Source: Phycisphaerae bacterium (lineage in GTDB: Bacteria; Planctomycetota; Phycisphaerae; Tepidisphaerales; Tepidisphaeraceae). Taken from it: a stretch of 12,356 nucleotides of DNA. The stretch is from positions 1 to 12,356 of the forward strand of contig JACMJD010000387.1 of assembly GCA_014380825.1 (NCBI GenBank), given 5' to 3'. A program made the position numbers and the translations under genes. The notes beneath the pieces were generated by a model. The model saw nothing but the letters and a program-made list of their open reading frames with translations. It had not been told where the DNA came from and made no database searches. Positions 5,817-12,356 of the stretch are shown one piece after another; the first letter of the stretch is position 1; each line of letters starts with the position of its first letter.

Positions 5817-5850
5817 GATTGACTCCGGTTCGTTTGTTCGCTCGAATCAA

Positions 5851-5866
5851 AGCACGGCCGATGCCA
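5851..5866 (-). promoter_or_regulatory. Sigma-54 promoter for the TROVE-Y RNA-rtcB transcript
   Basis: On the minus strand TGGCATCGGCCGTGCT matches the sigma-54 consensus TGGCACG-N4-TTGCW with the exact GG-to-GC spacing; the mismatches are T for C, C for G, and G for T in the weaker positions. Transcription would begin near 5840, leaving a leader of about 24 nt before the TROVE ATG. A divergent gene for an RtcR-type sigma-54 activator makes this assignment strong. Confidence 0.78.
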
Positions 5867-5902
5867 ATATGCGGACGAGGATACGATTTGAACGTAAATG
5901 CA

Positions 5903-5920
5903 GTATCAGCAGATAGATAC
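5903..5920. promoter_or_regulatory. Dyad TATC...GATA, candidate RtcR enhancer site 1
   Basis: GTATC and GATAC form a perfect 5-bp inverted repeat with an 8-bp spacer, roughly 65-80 bp upstream of the predicted start point at 5840. This is a normal distance for an enhancer site of a sigma-54 activator. The assignment to RtcR is by position only. Confidence 0.4.
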
Positions 5921-5964
5921 CAGATGACCGGCTGAAACGGGCACGCACAGTTTTCTAGAGAATT

Positions 5965-5980
5965 TCTATCCGAATAGATA
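5965..5980. promoter_or_regulatory. Dyad TCTAT...ATAGA, candidate RtcR enhancer site 2
   Basis: TCTAT and ATAGA form a 5-bp inverted repeat with a 4-bp spacer, and the same stretch contains TATC-N6-GATA like site 1. It lies about 125-140 bp upstream of the TROVE start point and only about 20 bp before the rtcR ATG, so binding here could also affect rtcR itself. Confidence 0.38.
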
Positions 5981-5999
5981 ACTTTGTATATTGCTAGCG

Positions 6000-7607
6000 A
6001 TGCCTCTGAAGCGAACGGTGGTTATCGGTTTGATCGGCCCGGTGCTCGACAGCGGTCGCAATGCCGATCGCTGGGAACGCTGGCGTCCGAGCGTTGCGGT
6101 CTGCCAGCAGGAAGACTTGCTGGTCGATCGGTTTGAGTTGCTCTTCGATCGGAAGTTTACCGCCCTGTGCGAGACCGTCTGCGCCGACATCCGTTCGATC
6201 AGTCCCGAAACCGAAGTACGGACGCATGACGTTCACTTCGACAACGCCTGGGATTTCGAGGCTGTCTATTCGGCGCTGCACGATTTCGCGCGGGGCTATC
6301 CGTTCAAGCCGGACGAGGAGGACTATCTCGTGCACATTACAACAGGTTCGCACGTTGCGCAGATCTGCCTTTTCCTCCTGAGCGAGACGCGCTACATGCC
6401 CGCCAAACTCCTGCAGACCGCCCCGCCGAGCAAGCATCGTGGAGGGACGGGATCATACGACATCGTCGACTTGGACCTATCGAAATACGACAGGCTGGCC
6501 GCGCGGTTTACGCGGGAGGCACGCGAGAGCACATCGATCCTGAAAAGCGGAATCGAGACGCGCAACCAAGCGTTCAACCTGCTGATCGAGCAGATCGAAC
6601 ACGTCGCGATGAATTCGAAAGCGCCGATGCTGCTGACGGGTCCGACCGGCGCCGGCAAATCACAACTGGCCAAGCGGATCTACGAGCTCAAGAAGCATCG
6701 CCGGCAAATCGAAGGGAAATTCATCGAAGTAAACTGCGCGACAGTTCGCGGCGACGGCGCGATGAGTGCGCTTTTCGGCCACGTGCGTGGGGCGTTCACG
6801 GGCGCGGTCGGCGAACGGCCAGGCTTGCTGCGCGCGGCTGATGGTGGATTGCTGTTCTTGGATGAGGTGGCCGAGCTTGGGCCGGATGAGCAGGCAATGC
6901 TGCTCCGCGCAGTAGAAGAAAAGCGATTCCTTCCCGTCGGATCCGACAAAGAAGTCAGAAGCGATTTCCAATTGATCGCCGGCACGAACTGCGATCTCCA
7001 ATCGGCGGTGCACGGCGGAAAATTCCGCGATGATCTGCTCGCCCGCATCAATCTCTGGACGTTTCGACTGCCGGCGCTACGCGATCGCCGGGAAGACATC
7101 GAGCCAAACTTCGATTACGAACTGGAACAGTTCGCCAAATCAAGCGGCACGAAAGTGACGTTCAACAAAGAGGCGCGTGAACGGTTCCTGACATTTGCGA
7201 CTTCGGGCGAAGCAACATGGACTGGCAACTTCCGCGACCTGAATGCCGCCGTCACGCGCATGGCGACAATGTCGTCCGGCGGACGAGTCAACGTTCAGGC
7301 GGTGGACAATGAGGTCAGTCGATTACTTGAGTCATGGTCCGCGCCGGCAAGTCGTTTTTCATCGGACGGGCTTGCAAGTTGTCTCGAGAAATCCGTACTC
7401 GAGGAGCTCGATCCATTCGATCGAGCTCAACTCGCGGAAGTAGTTACGGTGTGCAGGCGAAGTCGAACCTTGTCAGACGCCGGCCGCGCGCTGTTCGCCG
7501 TCTCGCGAAAGCAGAAGGAATCCACGAACGATGCGGATCGACTGCGGAAATATCTGGGTCGGTTCGGCCTCAGCTGGGCAGAACTACAGGTCGACCGGAC
7601 GCGATAG
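6000..7607 (+). CDS. rtcR: RtcR, CARF-domain sigma-54-dependent activator of RNA repair genes
   Basis: RtcR responds to RNA ends and drives sigma-54 transcription of RNA-repair genes. The 535-residue product aligns along its whole length with E. coli RtcR as I know it. Residues 1-~165 are the CARF-like sensor (CQQEDLLVDRFELL, SPETEV, HDFARGYPF, HITTGSHVAQIC at 112-123). Residues ~185-420 are the AAA+ domain with Walker A GPTGAGKS at 214-221, the sigma-54 contact loop GAFTGA at 264-269, and Walker B LLFLDE at 284-289. The C-terminal end (NDADRLRKYLGRFGLSW) is the helix-turn-helix region typical of the family. I prefer the ATG at 6000 because it gives the family N-terminus (M-x-KRTVVIG); an in-frame TTG at 5991 is possible. 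No Shine-Dalgarno is evident. It is transcribed away from the TROVE gene. Confidence 0.96.
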   Translation: MPLKRTVVIGLIGPVLDSGRNADRWERWRPSVAVCQQEDLLVDRFELLFDRKFTALCETVCADIRSISPETEVRTHDVHFDNAWDFEAVYSALHDFARGYPFKPDEEDYLVHITTGSHVAQICLFLLSETRYMPAKLLQTAPPSKHRGGTGSYDIVDLDLSKYDRLAARFTREARESTSILKSGIETRNQAFNLLIEQIEHVAMNSKAPMLLTGPTGAGKSQLAKRIYELKKHRRQIEGKFIEVNCATVRGDGAMSALFGHVRGAFTGAVGERPGLLRAADGGLLFLDEVAELGPDEQAMLLRAVEEKRFLPVGSDKEVRSDFQLIAGTNCDLQSAVHGGKFRDDLLARINLWTFRLPALRDRREDIEPNFDYELEQFAKSSGTKVTFNKEARERFLTFATSGEATWTGNFRDLNAAVTRMATMSSGGRVNVQAVDNEVSRLLESWSAPASRFSSDGLASCLEKSVLEELDPFDRAQLAEVVTVCRRSRTLSDAGRALFAVSRKQKESTNDADRLRKYLGRFGLSWAELQVDRTR

Positions 7608-7614
7608 CTAGAAC

Positions 7615-7639
7615 GTGACCGCCCGAATTCCGCGGTTAC
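7615..7639. terminator. Hairpin between convergent rtcR and surface-protein genes
   Basis: GTGACCGC (7615-7622) pairs with GCGGTTAC (7632-7639) over 8 bp with one G-U, around a 9-nt loop, in the 28-bp gap between the two stops (it touches the last codon of the minus-strand gene). Its position suits a bidirectional terminator, but there is no T-tract on either side, so the call is tentative. Confidence 0.35.
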
Positions 7640-10600
7640 GCGTGCAACTGAGAACTTGCGGATTCAAACCTGCATCGTCGTCTTTGCCGTGTGCCCACCC
7701 CTGCGGCGAGGACGGAGCCCAGGACGAGCATGCTGCTGGCCGGTTCCGGCACTGCGGCCACGAGTGTGTTGGCCGCGGCGGCGCCGTACGAATCGCCAGT
7801 GAAGTCTGATCGCAGGTCACCTGCGGGTTGGCCAGCAGAGGCGTTCAGCCCGTGCGGCGGACCTGCCGGATCGCCGCCGCCGACCCGTTGCAGGCTACGC
7901 AAGACCGCGCTGCCCTGGGTGTTGAATGCCTGGTCGATCAGCGAGTAGTCGTCGAAGTCGACGATCCCGTTGTAGTCGAAGTCGCCGTTGAACCACCCGG
8001 TGCGGTTGTTGTTGAACCCGTTGTCCGTGCGGCTGTAGTCGTCGAAGTCGACGATGCCATTCAGGTCGGTGTCGCCGTTGTACGTGTATTTGATCAGCAC
8101 GGATGCCTCGGTGCTGCTGATCGTCTCGCCCTCGAAGGTCGCGCTGGCACTACCGCCGTGACCGGCGATGTACTCGGCGCCGCTGATCGCGCCCAAGGCC
8201 GTGTTGTGCACGGGGCTCGCCGCCGCCGCCGCCGCCGCGGAGATGAACGCCGACGTGCCGGTCGCGACGTTGGCGCTGTCCCAGCCGGCGAGCTTGCCGC
8301 GATGCAGTTGCTGCAGCAGCGCCGCCGGGATCGCCGCCGACGGATCGCCCGCTGAGGCGCGATCGATGATCACGGCGCCGCTGACATCCACGATGCGGCT
8401 GTTCTGCAGGTCGCCGGCGAAGCGGACGAGGCTGACCGAACCGCTGCTGCTGGCTTTACTGCCCACCGTCAGCGTCCCGCTGTTGTTGAACGTGCCGGAT
8501 GCCGCTGTCGTGAAGTGGTGGCCCTCGCTGACCGTCAATCGTCCGGCGTTGCTGAGCAGCGTGTTCTGGATGGCCGGGAAGCTCGAAGCCGGAGACACTA
8601 ATGTAACGGCGCCGCCGGGGCCGATCGCCGCGATCGCGCCGTTGCCCGGGTGGGCGAACAGCAACGTCGCGCCGCCCGCGACGCTCCACGTTCCCGCGAG
8701 CGTGTTGTTGCTCAGTTGCGTCACCGGCGTATCGAAGCGCAGTGTCCCGCCGGTGACGCGGGTCGCACCGGTGTAATCGTACAGTCGCTGGAGCGACAGC
8801 GTGCCGGCGCCGCTCTTAATTAGGTCGCCGCTGCCGCCGAGCGTGCCACTCCCGGCCAGCGTCAGCGTCTGCGTGGCCAACACGTCGAAGCCGCCGCCAT
8901 TCAAATGGATGCCGCGCGCGGTGGGGAACGAGCCCGCCGCCTGCAGCACGCCGCCGTTGGCCAGCGTCACCAGCGACACGGTGCCGAGCCGCGCATCCGT
9001 GTCGATGTTCAGCGTGCCGCCGTTCACGAAGATCGGGCCGTTCAGCGCGGCGTTGTTGTTCGCGGCGCGCAGCTCCAGCGTGCCGCCGCCGGTCTTGGTC
9101 AGCGTGCCGCCACTGATCGCGGCGTTGTACGTGACGCGGCGCAGCGCCGGCACATTGATGATGCCATCGCCGCTGAGCGTGACCGGAGCGTTGCTCGCGC
9201 CGCTTTGCACGTCCAGGAACCCGCCGGCGAACACGATCGCGGCGGTGCCCAGACTCTCGCCCGTGGCGGCGGTCAGCGTCCCCTGGCCCAGCGTCAACGT
9301 CCCGCCCAGCGCGGGATTGGCCGCGGCGCCCAGGAACAGGTTGCCCATGCCCATCTTGGTCAGACCGCCGGCGCTGCTCAGCACCGCGCTGATCGACAGG
9401 TCGTCGACCGCCGGTCCGTCGGCGACATCGAGCACGGGGCTAGTGCCCAGCAAGGTCAGGTGACCGCCGATGCTGGCCGAGGTGCTGGCCGCCGTGGTCT
9501 GGATCAGCGTCGCACCATTACCGCCAATCGTGCCGAGCGACAGCATGCCGATCGTGCCGGCGCCGCTGGCGTTGTCCGTGAGGATCGAGCCACCGGTCAT
9601 CGCCAGCCCCCCGCTGAGCGTCTGCGCGTACCCGTTCAGCTTCAGCACGCCCGGAGCATCGGTCGTACCTGCGGCGCGGCCGGGTGGTGGACCGGCGAAG
9701 CTGATCGTGCCGCCGGGGGCGATCTGGTTGGGCGCGGCGAACACGACTGTCCCACCACCGATGATCAGGTTGTGCGGGATCGCGTAGTTGCCGTTGTCCA
9801 TCGCGAAGTTCACGTGCGCCAGGATCAGCGTGCCGGCGTTGACGTGCGTGTTGCCACCATAGCTGTTGGCCGATTGCGGGCCGCTGCCGTTGAGCGGGCC
9901 GTGGAACACGACCGTGCCGACGCTGACGACCTGCGCCTTGCTCAGCCCGCGGTCCGGGTCGTTCGCATCGAAGATGTTCACGTCGAAGTTGTCGGTGCCC
10001 GTGCCGATGATCCGGCCGTTGATGTCGTTGGTCGCGAACCCGCCGGTACGCAGCGTCAGCGTGCTTTGCAGCACGCCGCCGCCGGTCAGCTCCAACGTCC
10101 CGCTGCCGGTCAGGTCCATCGCGCCGCCGAACGTCGCGGCGCCCATGCGATACCGGTTGTTCGCGCCGCCCAACTGGTCGGGCCCGACGTCGATCGCGAT
10201 CGTGCCGTTTGCCGGCGCGGCGAGCGGGTTGCCGTAGTTGGCCACGACGCTGTCGGACCGCAGGTTCAACGACGCGCTGAGCGACCCGACGCCGCCGGTG
10301 AACTGCACGGAGCCCGTGCCCAGCGCGCCGCCGGCGCCATTGCCCACGGCCTCCACGATCCCGTGCTGGATCGTCGTGCCGCTGCTGTAACTGTTGGTGA
10401 CCGCGCCTAACCGCAGCGTGCCGGGCCCGGCCTTGGTCAGGCTACCGCCGGCGGCGCCGATCACCGCAGCGTCGATCTCCAGATCCGTTGCCACGCTGGC
10501 GCCGCCCGAGGCGATCGTGAACGTGCGCGGCAGCGCGCCCAAGTCCAGTTGCCCGGCCGCCGCGCCCAGCGTGCCGACGGCGATCTGGTTCGTCCCCAGC

Positions 10601-12356
10601 GTGCCGACCGAACTGACGTCGCCGTTCAGCACGATCCGCGCCGGCAGTGCGCCGTTGCCCGATGCGAGCTTGATCGATGCGGCGTTGCCCGTTGCGGCAT
10701 CGCCGATCACCATGCCTAGCGTGCCGACGTTGACCAGCCCGCTGGTGCCGACGGTGTTGTCGCCGCCACTGATCGTGATCTGGCCGGTGTTGTTCAACAC
10801 GCTGGCGACATCTGTGCGTCCGCCGGCCAGCAGCACCGTGCCGGCGTGCAGCGTGCCCCCGCCGAACAGGACCGTGCCGTTGTAGTTGCACAGCGCCGCA
10901 ACCGTCTCGGTCCGACCGTTCAGGTCGAACGTGCCGCTGTTGAGCGTGATCTTGCCGGTGTCGGCGATCTGCTCATCCTGCAGGCTGATCACCGTTCCGC
11001 CGGCGACCGTCAAGTCGCCGGGGATCGCGATCGCCCCGGGCTTGTTCAGTTCCATCGTGCCGCTGACAACGGTCGCGCCGGTGTAGTTGCTCGCACCGGT
11101 GCCGGCCAGCGTCAGCACGCCGCTGCCACGCTTGGTCAACGTGAAGCTACCGCCTCCGATGTTCGAGGCGATCGTCAGCGTTGCACCGCTGACCGTGATG
11201 TTCAGCTCGCTGGCCGTCGTGGTCAGCGTCGCGACGCCCGACTGCGGCGCGATGCTGGCGGCGTTGACGCCGACCTTGATCAGCCCGCCGTCCGACAGCG
11301 TCAGCGTGGACCCCGACAGCTGCGCCACGTCGATCGTCTGCGTGCCCACCGTGTCGATCTTCAACGTCCGGATCGAGACCGTCCCTACGGTGGCCGGTGG
11401 ATCGGTGATGTTCGGTGGCGGCGCGTTGTGCTGCAGGAGCACGTGCTTGCTGCCGGCGAAGACGTTGATCGTGCCGGCGCCGTTGTCGCCGCCGTTGTAG
11501 ATCGAATCGCCGAACGCGCTGACGCCGCTCGCAGCGCTGTACTGCGCGAAGTCGGCGCTGTTGACCGTGAACCACGAGCCCAGCGGTCCGTCGCTCACGC
11601 CGGTGAGGAACAGACGGTTGGTCGTGCCCAGGCCCGAGGCCAGCACGTCCAGCGTCGCCCCGACGCCACGGGGCGTAAGCGATGAGAAGCCGATGGAGGT
11701 CGTGCCCAGCGCGCCGTTGGTGATCTGAACCGTCGACGCGCCGCTGCGCGGATACAGCGTGCCGAAGCTGGCGGCAGAGAGCGTGTTGTCGGCGCCCTGG
11801 AAGCTGAACGTCCCGCCATCCAGCACAATGTCGCTGCCTCCCGCGCCGCGCGTGCCGCCGCCGCCGTCACCGCCGCCGCCGGCGTCCTGGTGATCGACGA
11901 GCAGTTTGCCGCTCACGCCGATCGCGAAGCTGCCGACGTTCGCCAGCGAACCGCCGGCCGCGGTGGCAATCGTCAGCGCGCCATCGCTGACGGCGACGTT
12001 GCCGTCATAGGTACTTGCACTGGTGATCCGCAGCGTGCCCGTGCCGCGCTTGGTCAGCAGGCTCGTCGTGCCGGCGCCGCTCAGGCTGCCGTCGAACGTC
12101 AACGTGTTGTTGCTCGTGACGTCGATCACGCCGGAGCTGGCTGTGCCGATCGCGATCGTGCGGCCGCTGCTGAAGCTGCCCACCGCCTGCAACGCGCCGC
12201 CACCTGAAAGTGCGATGCTGTTCCCGCCGGCGCCCAGCGCGCCGTCGGACGTGATCGAGAGCGTCGCGGCGTTGCCGCTGACGATCGCGTGCCCGCCGAA
12301 CGTGTTCGACCCGTTGGTCAGCGCCAGTTGTCCGCTGGTCACGCGCACGCCTGCCC
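7636..12356 (-). CDS. PEP-CTERM surface protein with autotransporter-associated beta-strand repeats and dockerin-like loops, N-terminus beyond window
   Basis: The frame is open to the right edge. The first in-frame start near the edge is a GTG inside an obvious repeat (VRVTSGQLALTNG), so the true N-terminus and any signal peptide lie outside; at least 1572 residues are visible. Most of the protein is made of beta-strand repeats of the autotransporter-associated kind (variants of GGTLTKTGGGTLEL, GSLTKAGPGTLRLG, GNTHVNAGTLILAH). Near the C-terminus are two dockerin-like calcium loops, NGDTDLNGIVDFDDY and NGDFDYNGIVDFDDY (about 8085-7925). The last ~38 residues are a PEP-CTERM tail: VPEPASSMLVLGSVLAAGVG followed by RQRRR, the sorting signal processed at the cell surface. 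A Gly-rich run (GGGGDGGGG) lies near 11870 and a seven-Ala run near 8220. It is secreted or surface-attached; it has no visible link to RNA repair. Confidence 0.93.
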   Translation of the reverse strand, partial: AGVRVTSGQLALTNGSNTFGGHAIVSGNAATLSITSDGALGAGGNSIALSGGGALQAVGSFSSGRTIAIGTASSGVIDVTSNNTLTFDGSLSGAGTTSLLTKRGTGTLRITSASTYDGNVAVSDGALTIATAAGGSLANVGSFAIGVSGKLLVDHQDAGGGGDGGGGTRGAGGSDIVLDGGTFSFQGADNTLSAASFGTLYPRSGASTVQITNGALGTTSIGFSSLTPRGVGATLDVLASGLGTTNRLFLTGVSDGPLGSWFTVNSADFAQYSAASGVSAFGDSIYNGGDNGAGTINVFAGSKHVLLQHNAPPPNITDPPATVGTVSIRTLKIDTVGTQTIDVAQLSGSTLTLSDGGLIKVGVNAASIAPQSGVATLTTTASELNITVSGATLTIASNIGGGSFTLTKRGSGVLTLAGTGASNYTGATVVSGTMELNKPGAIAIPGDLTVAGGTVISLQDEQIADTGKITLNSGTFDLNGRTETVAALCNYNGTVLFGGGTLHAGTVLLAGGRTDVASVLNNTGQITISGGDNTVGTSGLVNVGTLGMVIGDAATGNAASIKLASGNGALPARIVLNGDVSSVGTLGTNQIAVGTLGAAAGQLDLGALPRTFTIASGGASVATDLEIDAAVIGAAGGSLTKAGPGTLRLGAVTNSYSSGTTIQHGIVEAVGNGAGGALGTGSVQFTGGVGSLSASLNLRSDSVVANYGNPLAAPANGTIAIDVGPDQLGGANNRYRMGAATFGGAMDLTGSGTLELTGGGVLQSTLTLRTGGFATNDINGRIIGTGTDNFDVNIFDANDPDRGLSKAQVVSVGTVVFHGPLNGSGPQSANSYGGNTHVNAGTLILAHVNFAMDNGNYAIPHNLIIGGGTVVFAAPNQIAPGGTISFAGPPPGRAAGTTDAPGVLKLNGYAQTLSGGLAMTGGSILTDNASGAGTIGMLSLGTIGGNGATLIQTTAASTSASIGGHLTLLGTSPVLDVADGPAVDDLSISAVLSSAGGLTKMGMGNLFLGAAANPALGGTLTLGQGTLTAATGESLGTAAIVFAGGFLDVQSGASNAPVTLSGDGIINVPALRRVTYNAAISGGTLTKTGGGTLELRAANNNAALNGPIFVNGGTLNIDTDARLGTVSLVTLANGGVLQAAGSFPTARGIHLNGGGFDVLATQTLTLAGSGTLGGSGDLIKSGAGTLSLQRLYDYTGATRVTGGTLRFDTPVTQLSNNTLAGTWSVAGGATLLFAHPGNGAIAAIGPGGAVTLVSPASSFPAIQNTLLSNAGRLTVSEGHHFTTAASGTFNNSGTLTVGSKASSSGSVSLVRFAGDLQNSRIVDVSGAVIIDRASAGDPSAAIPAALLQQLHRGKLAGWDSANVATGTSAFISAAAAAAASPVHNTALGAISGAEYIAGHGGSASATFEGETISSTEASVLIKYTYNGDTDLNGIVDFDDYSRTDNGFNNNRTGWFNGDFDYNGIVDFDDYSLIDQAFNTQGSAVLRSLQRVGGGDPAGPPHGLNASAGQPAGDLRSDFTGDSYGAAAANTLVAAVPEPASSMLVLGSVLAAGVGTRQRRRCRFESASSQLHA

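Noticed and set aside
5037..5822. 261-residue plus-strand frame.
   Set aside because: Antisense to the well-supported TROVE gene; Arg-rich low-complexity product with no family features.
5991..5999. TTG at 5991 as the rtcR start.
   Set aside because: It adds three residues outside the family N-terminus and has no ribosome site; the ATG at 6000 fits RtcR better.
8905..10410. 501-residue plus-strand frame and other long frames opposite the surface protein.
   Set aside because: Mirror of GC-rich beta-repeat coding sequence; composition dominated by Arg, Ala and Gln; the minus-strand protein has clear repeats and a PEP-CTERM tail.
7636..12356. DNA repeats or a mobile element across the right third.
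   Set aside because: The similarity comes from degenerate protein beta-strand repeats, not from conserved DNA repeats; no transposase or terminal repeats seen.

Overview
The window looks like a planctomycete chromosome, probably of the Phycisphaerae type. It is GC-rich and ends in a very large surface protein that combines autotransporter-associated beta-strand repeats, two dockerin-like calcium loops and a C-terminal VPEP (PEP-CTERM) sorting tail. The taxonomic call is an inference from protein style only.

Positions 1-7607 form one RNA-repair island. On the plus strand, rtcR (6000-7607) encodes a sigma-54 activator with an N-terminal CARF-type sensor. Divergent from it, on the minus strand, runs a probable long transcript. 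It starts at a good sigma-54 -24/-12 promoter (5851-5866) and reads through a Ro60/Rsr-like TROVE protein (5816-4230), a dense array of structured RNAs (4221-2638) interrupted by one unrecognised protein gene (3637-3080), the RNA ligase gene rtcB (2599-1091), and an unrecognised gene that runs off the left edge (1059-1). No rtcA is visible.

The RNA array is the unusual part. I find six Y-RNA-like units, each closed by a long stem whose 5' strand enters the same CGAATGC...ACTACAT box. The stem sequences differ between units but the pairing is kept, which is internal covariation. Three units (Y1-Y3) carry a tRNA mimic in circularly permuted order (T arm, acceptor 3' strand, short loop, acceptor 5' strand, D arm), as known for YrlA-type bacterial Y RNAs. 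Two (Y4, Y5) carry multi-hairpin modules rich in GNRA tetraloops, and one (Y6) is a 70-nt minimal form. Between Y5 and Y4 lie a 12-bp-helix RNA element and a 58-nt RNA that looks like tRNA-Pro(CGG) with its D loop and half of its anticodon stem missing. It ends 3 nt before Y4.

A reasonable reading, based on the Salmonella rsr-yrl-rtcBA system, is that RtcR senses RNA ends made by tRNA cleavage, switches on sigma-54 transcription, and produces the TROVE protein, a family of Y RNAs that bind and steer it, and the RtcB ligase. The varied RNA modules and the embedded protein would give several specialised TROVE-Y RNA particles. That last step is inference.

From 7636 to the right edge the minus strand encodes the surface protein (N-terminus outside the window). 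It converges on rtcR with a 28-bp gap and is probably unrelated in function.
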